Of a stretch of DNA of 64,000 nucleotides, positions 49,517-57,510 are shown one piece after another (position 1 is the first letter of the stretch; every line of letters starts with the position of its first letter). The notes under the pieces were generated by a model. The model saw only the letters and a program-made list of their open reading frames with translations. It was not told the origin of the DNA and did no database searches. This stretch comes from Mycoplana rhizolycopersici (GTDB taxonomy: Bacteria > Pseudomonadota > Alphaproteobacteria > Rhizobiales > Rhizobiaceae). The position numbers and the translations under genes are program-made. The stretch spans positions 496,001 to 560,000 of the forward strand of contig NZ_JABXYK010000001.1 in the NCBI RefSeq assembly GCF_013378445.1, written 5' to 3'.

Positions 49517-49626
49517 ATGACGGCCTCCTTCTTGTTTGCCTGCGCGTCCTCGCCGCAATGCGGCTGCGGGCGTCGCGGCATGTCCTTGGCGTCCAGGCAG
49601 GGGATGACGCGAGGCGTGAGGGTCAT
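49513..49626 (-). CDS. 37-residue micro-ORF, duplicated hisF start
   Basis: It begins ATG 49626, overlapping the hisA stop (ATGA), and ends TGA 49515-49513, overlapping the hisF TTG start (TTGA). The first residues [15 protein letters not shown] match the hisF N-terminus [15 protein letters not shown], with near-identical DNA over about 45 bp. After that the reading departs into unrelated residues ([18 protein letters not shown]). It is probably a relic of a tandem partial duplication that now couples hisA and hisF translation. Whether the peptide is made is unknown. Confidence 0.6.
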   Translation of the reverse strand: MTLTPRVIPCLDAKDMPRRPQPHCGEDAQANKKEAVI

Positions 49627-50366
49627 GCCGTCTTTCCTTTCGCCGCGCGGATCAGTGCCAGCGCTTCCTTTGGATCGATCCGGCCATCATAGAGCGCGCG
49701 GCCGGAGATCGCACCCTCGAGTTTGGCGGAATCGGGCTCGAGCATCCGCCGGATGTCCTCGATCGACGCAAGGCCGCCCGACGCGATGACGGGAATGGAG
49801 ACGGCGTCGGCAAGCTCGAGCGTGGAGGCCCAGTTGATGCCGGTCAGGATGCCGTCACGGTCGATGTCGGTGTAGATGATCGCGGCGACACCGGCCCCCT
49901 CGAACTTCTTAGCAAGCTCGATCACGCCGAGTTCGGACGCCTCCGCCCAGCCCTCGACGGCGACCTTGCCGCCCTTGGCGTCGATGCCGACGGCGACCTT
50001 TCCGGGGAAGCGCTTGCAGGCCTCGATAACGAGCGCCGGATCGCGCACCGCGACCGTGCCGAGGATCACCCGCGCCAGACCGCGCGACAGCCAGTTCTCG
50101 ATGTGGTCGAGCGTGCGGATGCCGCCACCGAGCTGCACCGGATTCTTCGTCGCCTTCAGGATCGCGTCAACGGCAGCGCCGTTGACCGTTTCGCCCGCAA
50201 ACGCGCCGTTCAGGTCGACCACATGCAGCCACTCGAAGCCCTGCTCCTCGAAGGCGCGTGCTTGGGCGGCCGGATCGGGGTTGTAGACGGTCGCCTGGTC
50301 CATGTCGCCAAGCTTGAGGCGAACGCACTGGCCGTCCTTGAGGTCGATGGCGGGAAAGAGGATCAT
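49623..50366 (-). CDS. hisA: Phosphoribosylformimino-5-aminoimidazole carboxamide ribotide isomerase
   Basis: 247 residues. It performs the Amadori isomerisation ProFAR to PRFAR. Catalytic Asp residues are in [20 protein letters not shown] and [13 protein letters not shown], and the phosphate sites are [12 protein letters not shown] and [12 protein letters not shown]. Its stop overlaps the micro-ORF start. It follows hisH by 29 bp. Confidence 0.97.
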   Translation of the reverse strand: MILFPAIDLKDGQCVRLKLGDMDQATVYNPDPAAQARAFEEQGFEWLHVVDLNGAFAGETVNGAAVDAILKATKNPVQLGGGIRTLDHIENWLSRGLARVILGTVAVRDPALVIEACKRFPGKVAVGIDAKGGKVAVEGWAEASELGVIELAKKFEGAGVAAIIYTDIDRDGILTGINWASTLELADAVSIPVIASGGLASIEDIRRMLEPDSAKLEGAISGRALYDGRIDPKEALALIRAAKGKTA

Positions 50367-50395
50367 CTTGTCTTTGTCCGTTCGGTTGCGCGGGC

Positions 50396-51046
50396 TCAGG
50401 GCTTCCAGCGCAGGAAATTGGTGATCAGGGCCAGTCCGAGCGACTGGCTCTTTTCCGGATGGAACTGCGCGCCGGCCTTGTTGCCGCGGGCGACGAAGGC
50501 GGTCATCGCCCCGCCATAGTCGACCGTCGCGACCACGTCGTCCGGATTTTCGGCCTGCAGGTGGTAGGAATGGACGAAATAGGCGTGCAGGCCGCTATCG
50601 CCGGTGGGAATGCCCGAAAACAGCGGATGCTCGCGTTTCAGCGTCAGCGTATTCCAGCCAATCTGCGGAATCTTCAGGTTGGGATCGGCGGGTTTCATCA
50701 GCGTGACGTCGCCGGCAATCCAGTTCAGCCCTTCCGTCACCGTCTTCTCCAGCCCCCGCGACGACATCAGCTGCATGCCGACGCAGATGCCGAGGAAGGG
50801 GCGGCCGCCGAGTTCCACCGCTTCGCGAAGGGCGTCCGTCATGCCTTCGACGGCGTCCAGTCCGCGCCGGCAGTCGGCATAGGCCCCGACGCCGGGCAAA
50901 ACGATGCGATCGGCGGTCGCCACGCGCTCGGGGCGGTCGGTAAGGTCGATCTCGGCGGAAATGCCCGCTTCACGCGCTGCACGTTCAAAAGCCTTGGTGG
51001 CGGAGCGCAGGTTGCCCGATCCGTAGTCGATGATTGCCACGCGCAT
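50396..51046 (-). CDS. hisH: Imidazole glycerol phosphate synthase, glutaminase subunit
   Basis: 216 residues from ATG 51046, 7 nt after GGAG; ATG 51052 is possible but too close to that site. The amidotransferase triad is Cys in [15 protein letters not shown], with His and Glu in [34 protein letters not shown] is the family start. It supplies ammonia to HisF. The longer ATG would overlap the stop of the DUF2628 gene. Confidence 0.95.
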   Translation of the reverse strand: MRVAIIDYGSGNLRSATKAFERAAREAGISAEIDLTDRPERVATADRIVLPGVGAYADCRRGLDAVEGMTDALREAVELGGRPFLGICVGMQLMSSRGLEKTVTEGLNWIAGDVTLMKPADPNLKIPQIGWNTLTLKREHPLFSGIPTGDSGLHAYFVHSYHLQAENPDDVVATVDYGGAMTAFVARGNKAGAQFHPEKSQSLGLALITNFLRWKP

Positions 51047-51048
51047 GG

Positions 51049-51522
51049 TCATTCTCCGTCATAGCCGAGGAGGCCGAGCGCGGGAGGTCGGGCGGCTCCG
51101 GTTGTCTTGTCCGTCGGTGGCAGCAGGGCCGCAGCGGATGGGGTTTCCGTCGTCGGCACGTCGCTGAAGTAGAGCTGCTCGGCGGTTGCCAGATCGCGTG
51201 CCTGGACGGCTCTCCGCAGCGTCCAGTCGCGCGCCTCCAGCGCCCGCACGATCGCCTGCGGGCCTTCCAGGGCCGTCAGCAGGGAGACGGCGATGCCAAG
51301 GACCAGGCCGGCAAGCGCGAAATCCGGCATGCCGGAAAGGCTGGTGGCGGCGATCTGCAGCACGATCGCTACGACGCCCCAGAACCACAGCCGGTGCACG
51401 AACAGCCAGATGGCCGGAAAGAAGAAGGCGGTCCAGCGGAATCCGTCACGAATGAACGCTGCCTTCTCGGTCGCGGCTGGAGCGCCCGGCGGGGTCAGGA
51501 TCAGGTAGCTCGCGGTGGTCAC
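51049..51522 (-). CDS. DUF2628 family membrane protein
   Basis: 157 residues with two to three hydrophobic segments: [33 protein letters not shown] and [20 protein letters not shown]. The pattern [15 protein letters not shown] is typical of DUF2628, of unknown function. It sits within the his operon between hisB (26 bp upstream) and hisH (adjacent), as in other rhizobia. No role in histidine synthesis is known. Confidence 0.85.
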   Translation of the reverse strand: MTTASYLILTPPGAPAATEKAAFIRDGFRWTAFFFPAIWLFVHRLWFWGVVAIVLQIAATSLSGMPDFALAGLVLGIAVSLLTALEGPQAIVRALEARDWTLRRAVQARDLATAEQLYFSDVPTTETPSAAALLPPTDKTTGAARPPALGLLGYDGE

Positions 51523-51548
51523 CGTGGTTTGTCCTGCCGGTCTGCCGG

Positions 51549-52142
51549 TCAGGCCAGCGAACCCTTCGTCGAGGGAATGCGGCCTTGCTGGCGGGGATCG
51601 ATTTCGGTTGCCGTACGCAGCACCCGGGCGACGGATTTGAAGCAGGTCTCGGCGATATGATGGTTATTGGCGCCGTAGATATTCTGGATGTGCAGGGTGA
51701 TACCGGCGTTCTGCGCCAGTGCCTGGAAGAATTCCCGCACCAGTTCTGTATCGAAGGTGCCGATCTTCGGCGCCGAGAACGCCACGTTCCAGACGAGGAA
51801 GGGCCGGCCGGAGACGTCGACGGCCGCCCGCGTCATTGTCTCGTCCATGGCGAGGTCGAGAGAGGCATAGCGGGTGATGCCGCGCCGGTCTCCCAGCGCC
51901 TTGGCGATGGCCTGGCCGATCGCGATCCCGGTATCCTCGACCGCATGGTGGTCGTCGACGTGCAGGTCGCCCGTCGTCTCGATCTCCATGTCGATCAGCG
52001 AATGGCGCGACAGCTGGTCCAGCATGTGGTCGAAGAAGCCGACGCCGGTCGAAATTTTCGAGGTGCCCGTGCCGTCGATGTCGACTGTCACGGAAACGGC
52101 CGTCTCGTTGGTCTTGCGGGAAATGCTGGCTGTGCGGCTCAT
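51549..52142 (-). CDS. hisB: Imidazoleglycerol-phosphate dehydratase
   Basis: 197 residues from ATG 52142; the open frame to 52301 is not family-like. It dehydrates imidazole glycerol phosphate. The two His-rich metal motifs are [15 protein letters not shown] with [14 protein letters not shown], and the second half has [20 protein letters not shown]. It is the monofunctional form without the phosphatase domain. It is the first gene of the his operon, divergent from hslV across 213 bp. Confidence 0.96.
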   Translation of the reverse strand: MSRTASISRKTNETAVSVTVDIDGTGTSKISTGVGFFDHMLDQLSRHSLIDMEIETTGDLHVDDHHAVEDTGIAIGQAIAKALGDRRGITRYASLDLAMDETMTRAAVDVSGRPFLVWNVAFSAPKIGTFDTELVREFFQALAQNAGITLHIQNIYGANNHHIAETCFKSVARVLRTATEIDPRQQGRIPSTKGSLA

Positions 52143-52355
52143 GGACGTGCGTACCCTGGTATTCGCAGAAGGTCTTCGCCGTCCCCATATCAGGCGCACG
52201 GGCAAAATGCCAGCATTCCCGGATCGCTTGCCTTGCCGCTTTCGGTGCCGATTGCAATCGGCATTTCGCCCCCTACATAGGAAGCGAGTGAGCCGGCCCA
52301 TCTCGGGCGGCGCGCGCCCGGCTTCGGCGGGTGCGGATTATTCAGGTGTATTCAT

Positions 52356-52916
52356 ATGAGTGAACACGATCCCTACGGAACGATGCACGCCACCACGATC
52401 ATCACGGTGCGCAAGGACGGCAAGGTGGTCATTGCGGGCGATGGCCAGGTGAGCCTCGGCCAGACGGTCATGAAGGGCAATGCGCGCAAGGTACGCAGGC
52501 TCGGCAAGGGCGATGTCATCGCCGGTTTTGCAGGGGCGACGGCGGACGCCTTCACCCTTCTCGAAAGGCTCGAGGAAAAGCTCGAGCAGTACCCCGACCA
52601 ACTGATGCGGGCTGCGGTCGAGCTCGCCAAGGACTGGCGAACCAACAAGTATCTGCGCAATCTGGAGGCTATGATGCTTGTCGCCGACAAGAACATCACG
52701 CTGGCAATCACGGGTAACGGCGACGTACTGGAGCCGGAGCACGGCACGCTCGCGATCGGGTCCGGCGGCAACTACGCATTCGCGGCCGCACGCGCTTTGA
52801 TGGACAGCGACAAGTCGGCCGAGGAAGTTGCGCGCCGAGCGATGCAGATCGCCGGCGATATCTGCGTCTACACCAATCACAACGTGGTGGTGGAGACGCT
52901 GGATGCCGAGCGCTAG
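52356..52916 (+). CDS. hslV: ATP-dependent protease subunit HslV
   Basis: 186 residues. Peptidase of the HslUV complex. The catalytic Thr13 follows a 12-residue propeptide ([12 protein letters not shown], then [18 protein letters not shown]), longer than the single Met of E. coli HslV, so self-processing before Thr13 is expected. [20 protein letters not shown] and [14 protein letters not shown] are family motifs. The stop is 3 bp before the GNAT gene start, and hslU follows that. Confidence 0.96.
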   Translation: MSEHDPYGTMHATTIITVRKDGKVVIAGDGQVSLGQTVMKGNARKVRRLGKGDVIAGFAGATADAFTLLERLEEKLEQYPDQLMRAAVELAKDWRTNKYLRNLEAMMLVADKNITLAITGNGDVLEPEHGTLAIGSGGNYAFAAARALMDSDKSAEEVARRAMQIAGDICVYTNHNVVVETLDAER

Positions 52917-52919
52917 GAG

Positions 52920-53405
52920 GTGATCGCCTTCCAGCCGGTCACGGAGGCGGACATGCCGCTGCTCCTGCGCTGGCTGGGAGAGCCGCATGTGCGGCGATGG
53001 TGGGGTGAGCCGGAAACGGAGGCAGCAGGGATCAGAGATCATTTCGGCGATCCCACGGTTGAGCCTTATCTGGTTTTTCTCGATGGCCGGCCGATCGGTT
53101 ATCTCCAGAGCTATTTGGTCGACGGACCCGGGCATCCCTATGGAGACCAGCCGGCAGGAACGGTCGGCATCGACCAGTTCATCGGCGAACCTTCGCTCAT
53201 CGGAAAGGGCCTCGGGCCGCAAATGATTGAAGCCTTTGTCACAGGGCTTTTCGAACAGGGGGTCCGGCGGGTCGTCATCGATCCGCACCCCGATAACAGG
53301 CGGGCGATCCGGGCTTACGAGAAGGCGGGTTTCCACGCATTCGATGAACGACGCACAGAGGACGGACCGGCGCTGATGATGGCTCGGGACCGTCGCCGAA
53401 AGTGA
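52920..53405 (+). CDS. GNAT acetyltransferase, AAC(6')-like
   Basis: 161 residues from GTG 52920. This GTG lies inside the very strong ribosome-binding site AGGAGGTGATC that follows the hslV stop, so its spacing is abnormal; ATG 52953, 5 nt after GGAGG, is a second candidate but would lose the first strand ([18 protein letters not shown]). Conserved features are [25 protein letters not shown], the acetyl-CoA loop [17 protein letters not shown] and [18 protein letters not shown]. It resembles aminoglycoside 6'-N-acetyltransferases, but the substrate is unknown. It is conserved between hslV and hslU in rhizobia. Confidence 0.85.
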   Translation: MIAFQPVTEADMPLLLRWLGEPHVRRWWGEPETEAAGIRDHFGDPTVEPYLVFLDGRPIGYLQSYLVDGPGHPYGDQPAGTVGIDQFIGEPSLIGKGLGPQMIEAFVTGLFEQGVRRVVIDPHPDNRRAIRAYEKAGFHAFDERRTEDGPALMMARDRRRK

Positions 53406-53412
53406 GAGCGAG

Positions 53413-54720
53413 ATGAGTAATTTTTCCCCCCGAGAGATCGTTTCCGAACTGGACCGCTACATCATCGGCCAGAAGGACGCCAAGCGCGCCGTCGCGATCG
53501 CCCTGCGCAACCGCTGGCGTCGCCAGCAGCTCGGTGACGACCTGCGCGACGAGGTGATGCCGAAGAACATCCTGATGATCGGCCCGACGGGCGTCGGCAA
53601 GACGGAGATTTCTCGCCGCCTGGCCAAGCTCGCCGGCGCGCCTTTCGTGAAGGTCGAGGCCACCAAGTTCACCGAGGTCGGCTATGTCGGCCGTGATGTC
53701 GAACAGATCGTGCGCGACCTCGTCGAGGTCGGTATCGGCCTCGTGCGTGAGAAGAAGCGCGCCGAGGTCGTCGCCAAGGCGCATCTGAATGCCGAGGAGC
53801 GGGTGCTCGATGCGCTGGTTGGCGCCACCGCCTCGCCAGCCACGCGCGACAGCTTCCGCAAGAAGCTGCGCAACAACGAGCTGGATGACAAGGAAATCGA
53901 GGTCGACATCGCCGACAGCAGTTCGGGCATGCCCGGCTTCGAGATCCCGGGCATGCCCGGCGCCAATGTCGGCGTCCTCAACCTTTCCGAAATGTTCGGC
54001 AAGGCGATGGGCGGTCGCACCAAGAAGGTCAAGACGACGGTCAAGGACTCTTACAAGCTCCTGATCGACGACGAGTCCGACAAGCTGATCGACAACGAGC
54101 AGATCCAGCGCGAGGCTGTGCGTTCTGTCGAGAACGACGGCATCGTCTTCCTGGACGAGATCGACAAGATCGCAGCCCGTGATGGCGGCATCGGTGCGGG
54201 CGTGTCGCGCGAAGGCGTGCAGCGCGACCTGTTGCCGCTCGTAGAAGGAACGACCGTGGCGACGAAGTACGGGCCGGTGAAGACCGACCACATTCTCTTC
54301 ATCGCCTCCGGTGCCTTCCACGTGTCAAAGCCCTCGGATCTGCTGCCGGAGCTGCAGGGCCGTCTGCCGATCCGCGTCGAGCTCCGCGCCCTGACGAAGG
54401 AAGACTTCCGCCGGATCCTGACGGAGACGGAGGCGAGCCTGATCCGCCAGTACAAGGCGCTGATGGAAACCGAGCAGGTTTCGCTCGACTTCACCGAGGA
54501 CGCGCTCGACGCGCTCGCCGATGTCGCCGTCCAGCTGAACGCCAGTGTCGAGAATATCGGCGCGCGGCGCCTGCAGACGGTGATGGAGCGGGTCCTCGAC
54601 GAGATCTCGTTCGAGGCGCCGGATTCGGCCGGCAGCACCGTGTCGATCGACGCCGAATACGTGCGCAAGCACGTCGGTGCGCTGGCGTCCAACACCGACC
54701 TGTCCCGCTATATCCTCTGA
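53413..54720 (+). CDS. hslU: ATP-dependent protease ATPase subunit HslU
   Basis: 435 residues. The AAA+ unfoldase of HslUV. Walker A is [20 protein letters not shown] (P-loop 57-64), Walker B is [14 protein letters not shown], the pore motif is [11 protein letters not shown], and the C-terminus ends LSRYIL, which inserts in HslV. The I-domain lies between Walker A and B. It starts 7 bp after the GNAT stop, co-transcribed with hslV. Confidence 0.97.
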   Translation: MSNFSPREIVSELDRYIIGQKDAKRAVAIALRNRWRRQQLGDDLRDEVMPKNILMIGPTGVGKTEISRRLAKLAGAPFVKVEATKFTEVGYVGRDVEQIVRDLVEVGIGLVREKKRAEVVAKAHLNAEERVLDALVGATASPATRDSFRKKLRNNELDDKEIEVDIADSSSGMPGFEIPGMPGANVGVLNLSEMFGKAMGGRTKKVKTTVKDSYKLLIDDESDKLIDNEQIQREAVRSVENDGIVFLDEIDKIAARDGGIGAGVSREGVQRDLLPLVEGTTVATKYGPVKTDHILFIASGAFHVSKPSDLLPELQGRLPIRVELRALTKEDFRRILTETEASLIRQYKALMETEQVSLDFTEDALDALADVAVQLNASVENIGARRLQTVMERVLDEISFEAPDSAGSTVSIDAEYVRKHVGALASNTDLSRYIL

Positions 54721-54780
54721 CAGCGCGGCCGGCGGCCAGCCCGCCGGTCCCGCGATTTTGATCGCCGTCTCCTCGACACG

Positions 54781-54812
54781 CGCCGCGCTTCGCTCTAGAA
54801 ACGCGGCGTTTT
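54781..54812 (+). terminator. Probable intrinsic terminator of hslU
   Basis: A 7-bp GC stem (CGCCGCG at 54781-54787 with 54802-54808) with a 14-nt loop is followed by TTTTC. It lies 60 bp after the hslU stop. The long loop makes it weaker than others in this window. Confidence 0.65.
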
Positions 54813-54917
54813 CGTGCGTCCGTGCGGCATCATTCCGACACGATTGGCCTGCATGGGTGCCGCGAAAATCAACATATGCTGGAAGTGACCCTGTCCGAAG
54901 GTCGGAGAAACCGGATC

Positions 54918-55862
54918 GTGCGACATCTGCTGACATTGCTTGCCATTGCCACCACCCTTCTTGCCGCAGCACCCGCTTCGGCGATGGAAGTGGTGCCGCC
55001 CGGCAATCGCAATGCCGAGCAGCCGGACGTGCCCGGCGCTTCGGTTCGCCGCACGAAGGCCGGCAAGACGAGCTTCGACGCCAAGTACGACAAGGTGCGC
55101 GACCTTTTGGCCAGCGACCGCGAACTCGTCTCCAAGATCAAGTCGGTGGCGGCACAATATGGCATCGCCCCGATCCACATGGTCGGCGCGATCGTCGGTG
55201 AGCATACCTACAACGTCGACGCCTACGATCGTCTCCAGAGCTACTACATCAAGGCCGCGTCCTATGCCGGCGACAGCTTTCGCTTCGCCTACAATGGCGA
55301 GCGCGTGGACACGTTCGTAGATCGTCCCGAGTTTTCGGCCTGCGAGGGCAAGAAGGGCTCCTATGCGGTCTGGTCGTGCCGCGAATCCGTCTGGAGCCGC
55401 CAGTTCAAGGGCAAGACCGTCGGGGGCGTCGCTTATCCGAACAACCGTTTCAGCGCCGTGTTCTTCCAGCCCTTCTATGCCGGCCAGACGTTCGGCCTCG
55501 GCCAGATCAATCCGCTTACGGCGCTGATGCTGACGGATGCCGTCGTACGTGTTTCGGGCTACGAGCGGCTGGACGAAAAGGATGCAGCTGGCGTCTACCA
55601 GGCGATCATGGACCCGGATATCTCGCTGGCCTACATGGCAGCATCGATCCGCCATTCGATCGATGTCTACAAGCAGCTTGCCGACGTCGATATCTCCAGG
55701 AATCCGGGTATCACGGCAACGCTCTACAACGTCGGCAACCCCGATGCGCGCGCCGCGGATTTCGCCCGGCGCCGGGCCGAGGGCACTTCTCCCTGGCCGG
55801 AGGAAAACTATTACGGCTGGCTCGTGAACGACAAGCTGGCCGAATTGCAGGGGCTGCTCTAG
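54918..55862 (+). CDS. Secreted DUF1402 family protein
   Basis: 314 residues from GTG 54918, chosen because it gives a clean signal peptide (RHLLTLLAIATTLLAAAPAS, cleaved after A-S-A); ATG 54876 is the alternative. The mature part has VVPPGNRNAEQPDVPGAS, HMVGAIVGEHTYNVDAYDR and FFQPFYAGQTFGLGQINPLT. The GEHTYN and GLGQINPLTAL segments resemble lysozyme/transglycosylase folds (catalytic Glu plus GLGQ), so a periplasmic murein role is possible but not shown. DUF1402 has no established function. Confidence 0.82.
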   Translation: MRHLLTLLAIATTLLAAAPASAMEVVPPGNRNAEQPDVPGASVRRTKAGKTSFDAKYDKVRDLLASDRELVSKIKSVAAQYGIAPIHMVGAIVGEHTYNVDAYDRLQSYYIKAASYAGDSFRFAYNGERVDTFVDRPEFSACEGKKGSYAVWSCRESVWSRQFKGKTVGGVAYPNNRFSAVFFQPFYAGQTFGLGQINPLTALMLTDAVVRVSGYERLDEKDAAGVYQAIMDPDISLAYMAASIRHSIDVYKQLADVDISRNPGITATLYNVGNPDARAADFARRRAEGTSPWPEENYYGWLVNDKLAELQGLL

Positions 55863-55926
55863 TCTAGAATGAATGCGGGTGGAGATCTCCGCCCGAGCGA
55901 GAATGTGTAACGTGCGAGGGAGCGCC

Positions 55927-57327
55927 ATGGATATGCGACCGCAGCCGTTCGAACCCCCGGCACCGCTCCCACGGACCGTGCCGCCGTCGCGGCTGGAAAT
56001 CATCCGCACGATCCTGCGTAATCCGCTCGAACTCTGGGGCGAGCCGTCCTATACGCTGCCCTGGATCGAGACGCGCTTCTTTCGCGAACACACGCTGATC
56101 GTCAACGACCCCGGCCTGATAAGGCATGTCCTGGTCGACAACGCCCAGAACTATCGGATGGGCGACGTGCGCCAGCTGGTTCTGCGCCCGATCCTGCGTG
56201 ATGGTCTGCTGACGGCGGAAGGGGCTGTCTGGAAGCGCTCGCGCAAGGCGGTTGCGCCGATCTTCACCCCTCGCCACGCTCGCGGCTTCGCCGGCCAGAT
56301 GCTGGGCCAGTCCGAACTTTACGCTGCGAAATATGTGGACGCGGGCAGGGACGGCACGGTCTTCGACATCGCCAACGACATGACCGAGCTGACGTTCGCC
56401 ATTCTCGCAGACACGCTTTTTTCCGGCGAGATCGTCTCTTCGAGCGGAAACTTTGCCGACGACGTCAACGCGCTGCTGCATCGGATGGGCCGGGTCGATC
56501 CGTTCGATCTCTTGAAGGCGCCTTCCTGGGTGCCGCGCCTGACGCGGATCGGTGGCCAGAAGGTCCTGGAGAAATTCCGGTTAATCGTCCGCAACACCAT
56601 GAACCTCCGGCTGGAGCGCATGCGCGCCGAGCCCGACGCAGCACCGCGGGATTTCCTCACGCTGCTTCTGCAGCAGGCGGGCCCCGACGGGCTTACCAAC
56701 GAGGAGATCGAGGACAACATACTGACGTTCATCGGCGCCGGGCATGAGACGACGGCCCGCGCGCTTGCCTGGACGCTCTACTGCGTGGCCAACGTGCCGC
56801 ATGCGCGCGCGGCTATGGAGGAGGAAGTCGATCGGGTGATGGCGTCCGGCGCCGAGCCCGTCGAATGGCTGGAGCTGATGCCCTGGACGCGCGCCGCCTT
56901 CGAGGAGGCGCTCCGGCTTTATCCGCCGGCCCCCTCGATCAATCGCGCCGCGATCGCGGCGGATCGCTGGACCAGCCCGGGCGGAGAGATCGTCGAGATC
57001 CCGGCAGGGATCACCGTTCTCATCATGCCCTGGACGCTGCATCGCCACGAGCTTTATTGGGACAAGCCGCGCGCCTTCGTTCCCGAGCGCTTTCTTCCGG
57101 AGAACCGCGACCGCATCGACCGCTTCCAGTTCCTCCCCTTCGGTGCCGGCCCGCGCATCTGCATCGGCGCCACCTTTGCGCTTCAGGAAGCCGTCATCGC
57201 GCTGGCGGTGCTGATGAGCCGCTATCGATTCGACCTGACGCCGCAGACCCGACCGTGGCCGGTGCAGCGCCTGACCACCCAGCCGGCCGGGGGACTCCCC
57301 ATGACGGTCACCGCCCGCGCCGCCTGA
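55927..57327 (+). CDS. Cytochrome P450
   Basis: 466 residues from ATG 55927, after GAGGGA. The haem-binding motif is FLPFGAGPRICIGATFALQE with Cys412. The I-helix oxygen motif is FIGAGHETTARALAWTL, the ExxR is in AAFEEALRLYPPAPSINR, and the PERF region is FVPERFLPENRDRIDRFQ. There is no membrane anchor, as usual in bacteria. No ferredoxin or reductase gene is adjacent. The fatty-acid-hydroxylase-like motif order gives no certain substrate. It starts 64 bp after the DUF1402 gene. Confidence 0.93.
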   Translation: MDMRPQPFEPPAPLPRTVPPSRLEIIRTILRNPLELWGEPSYTLPWIETRFFREHTLIVNDPGLIRHVLVDNAQNYRMGDVRQLVLRPILRDGLLTAEGAVWKRSRKAVAPIFTPRHARGFAGQMLGQSELYAAKYVDAGRDGTVFDIANDMTELTFAILADTLFSGEIVSSSGNFADDVNALLHRMGRVDPFDLLKAPSWVPRLTRIGGQKVLEKFRLIVRNTMNLRLERMRAEPDAAPRDFLTLLLQQAGPDGLTNEEIEDNILTFIGAGHETTARALAWTLYCVANVPHARAAMEEEVDRVMASGAEPVEWLELMPWTRAAFEEALRLYPPAPSINRAAIAADRWTSPGGEIVEIPAGITVLIMPWTLHRHELYWDKPRAFVPERFLPENRDRIDRFQFLPFGAGPRICIGATFALQEAVIALAVLMSRYRFDLTPQTRPWPVQRLTTQPAGGLPMTVTARAA

Positions 57328-57510
57328 ATTATCGCCACCGATCGTTTCGATCCGATCTGGCGGCGATGCGGCGCGGGCCGGTCCGGTCAATCAATTCTCG
57401 GTGCAGCCTGTCGCGCGCGGAGCTGTGGCAATCCCGGCCAAGATGCAATAACACCTTCGGCAACCTTATTTGGCGTGTCTGCAGGGCACGCGGCAATCCG
57501 GGTGGATCAC

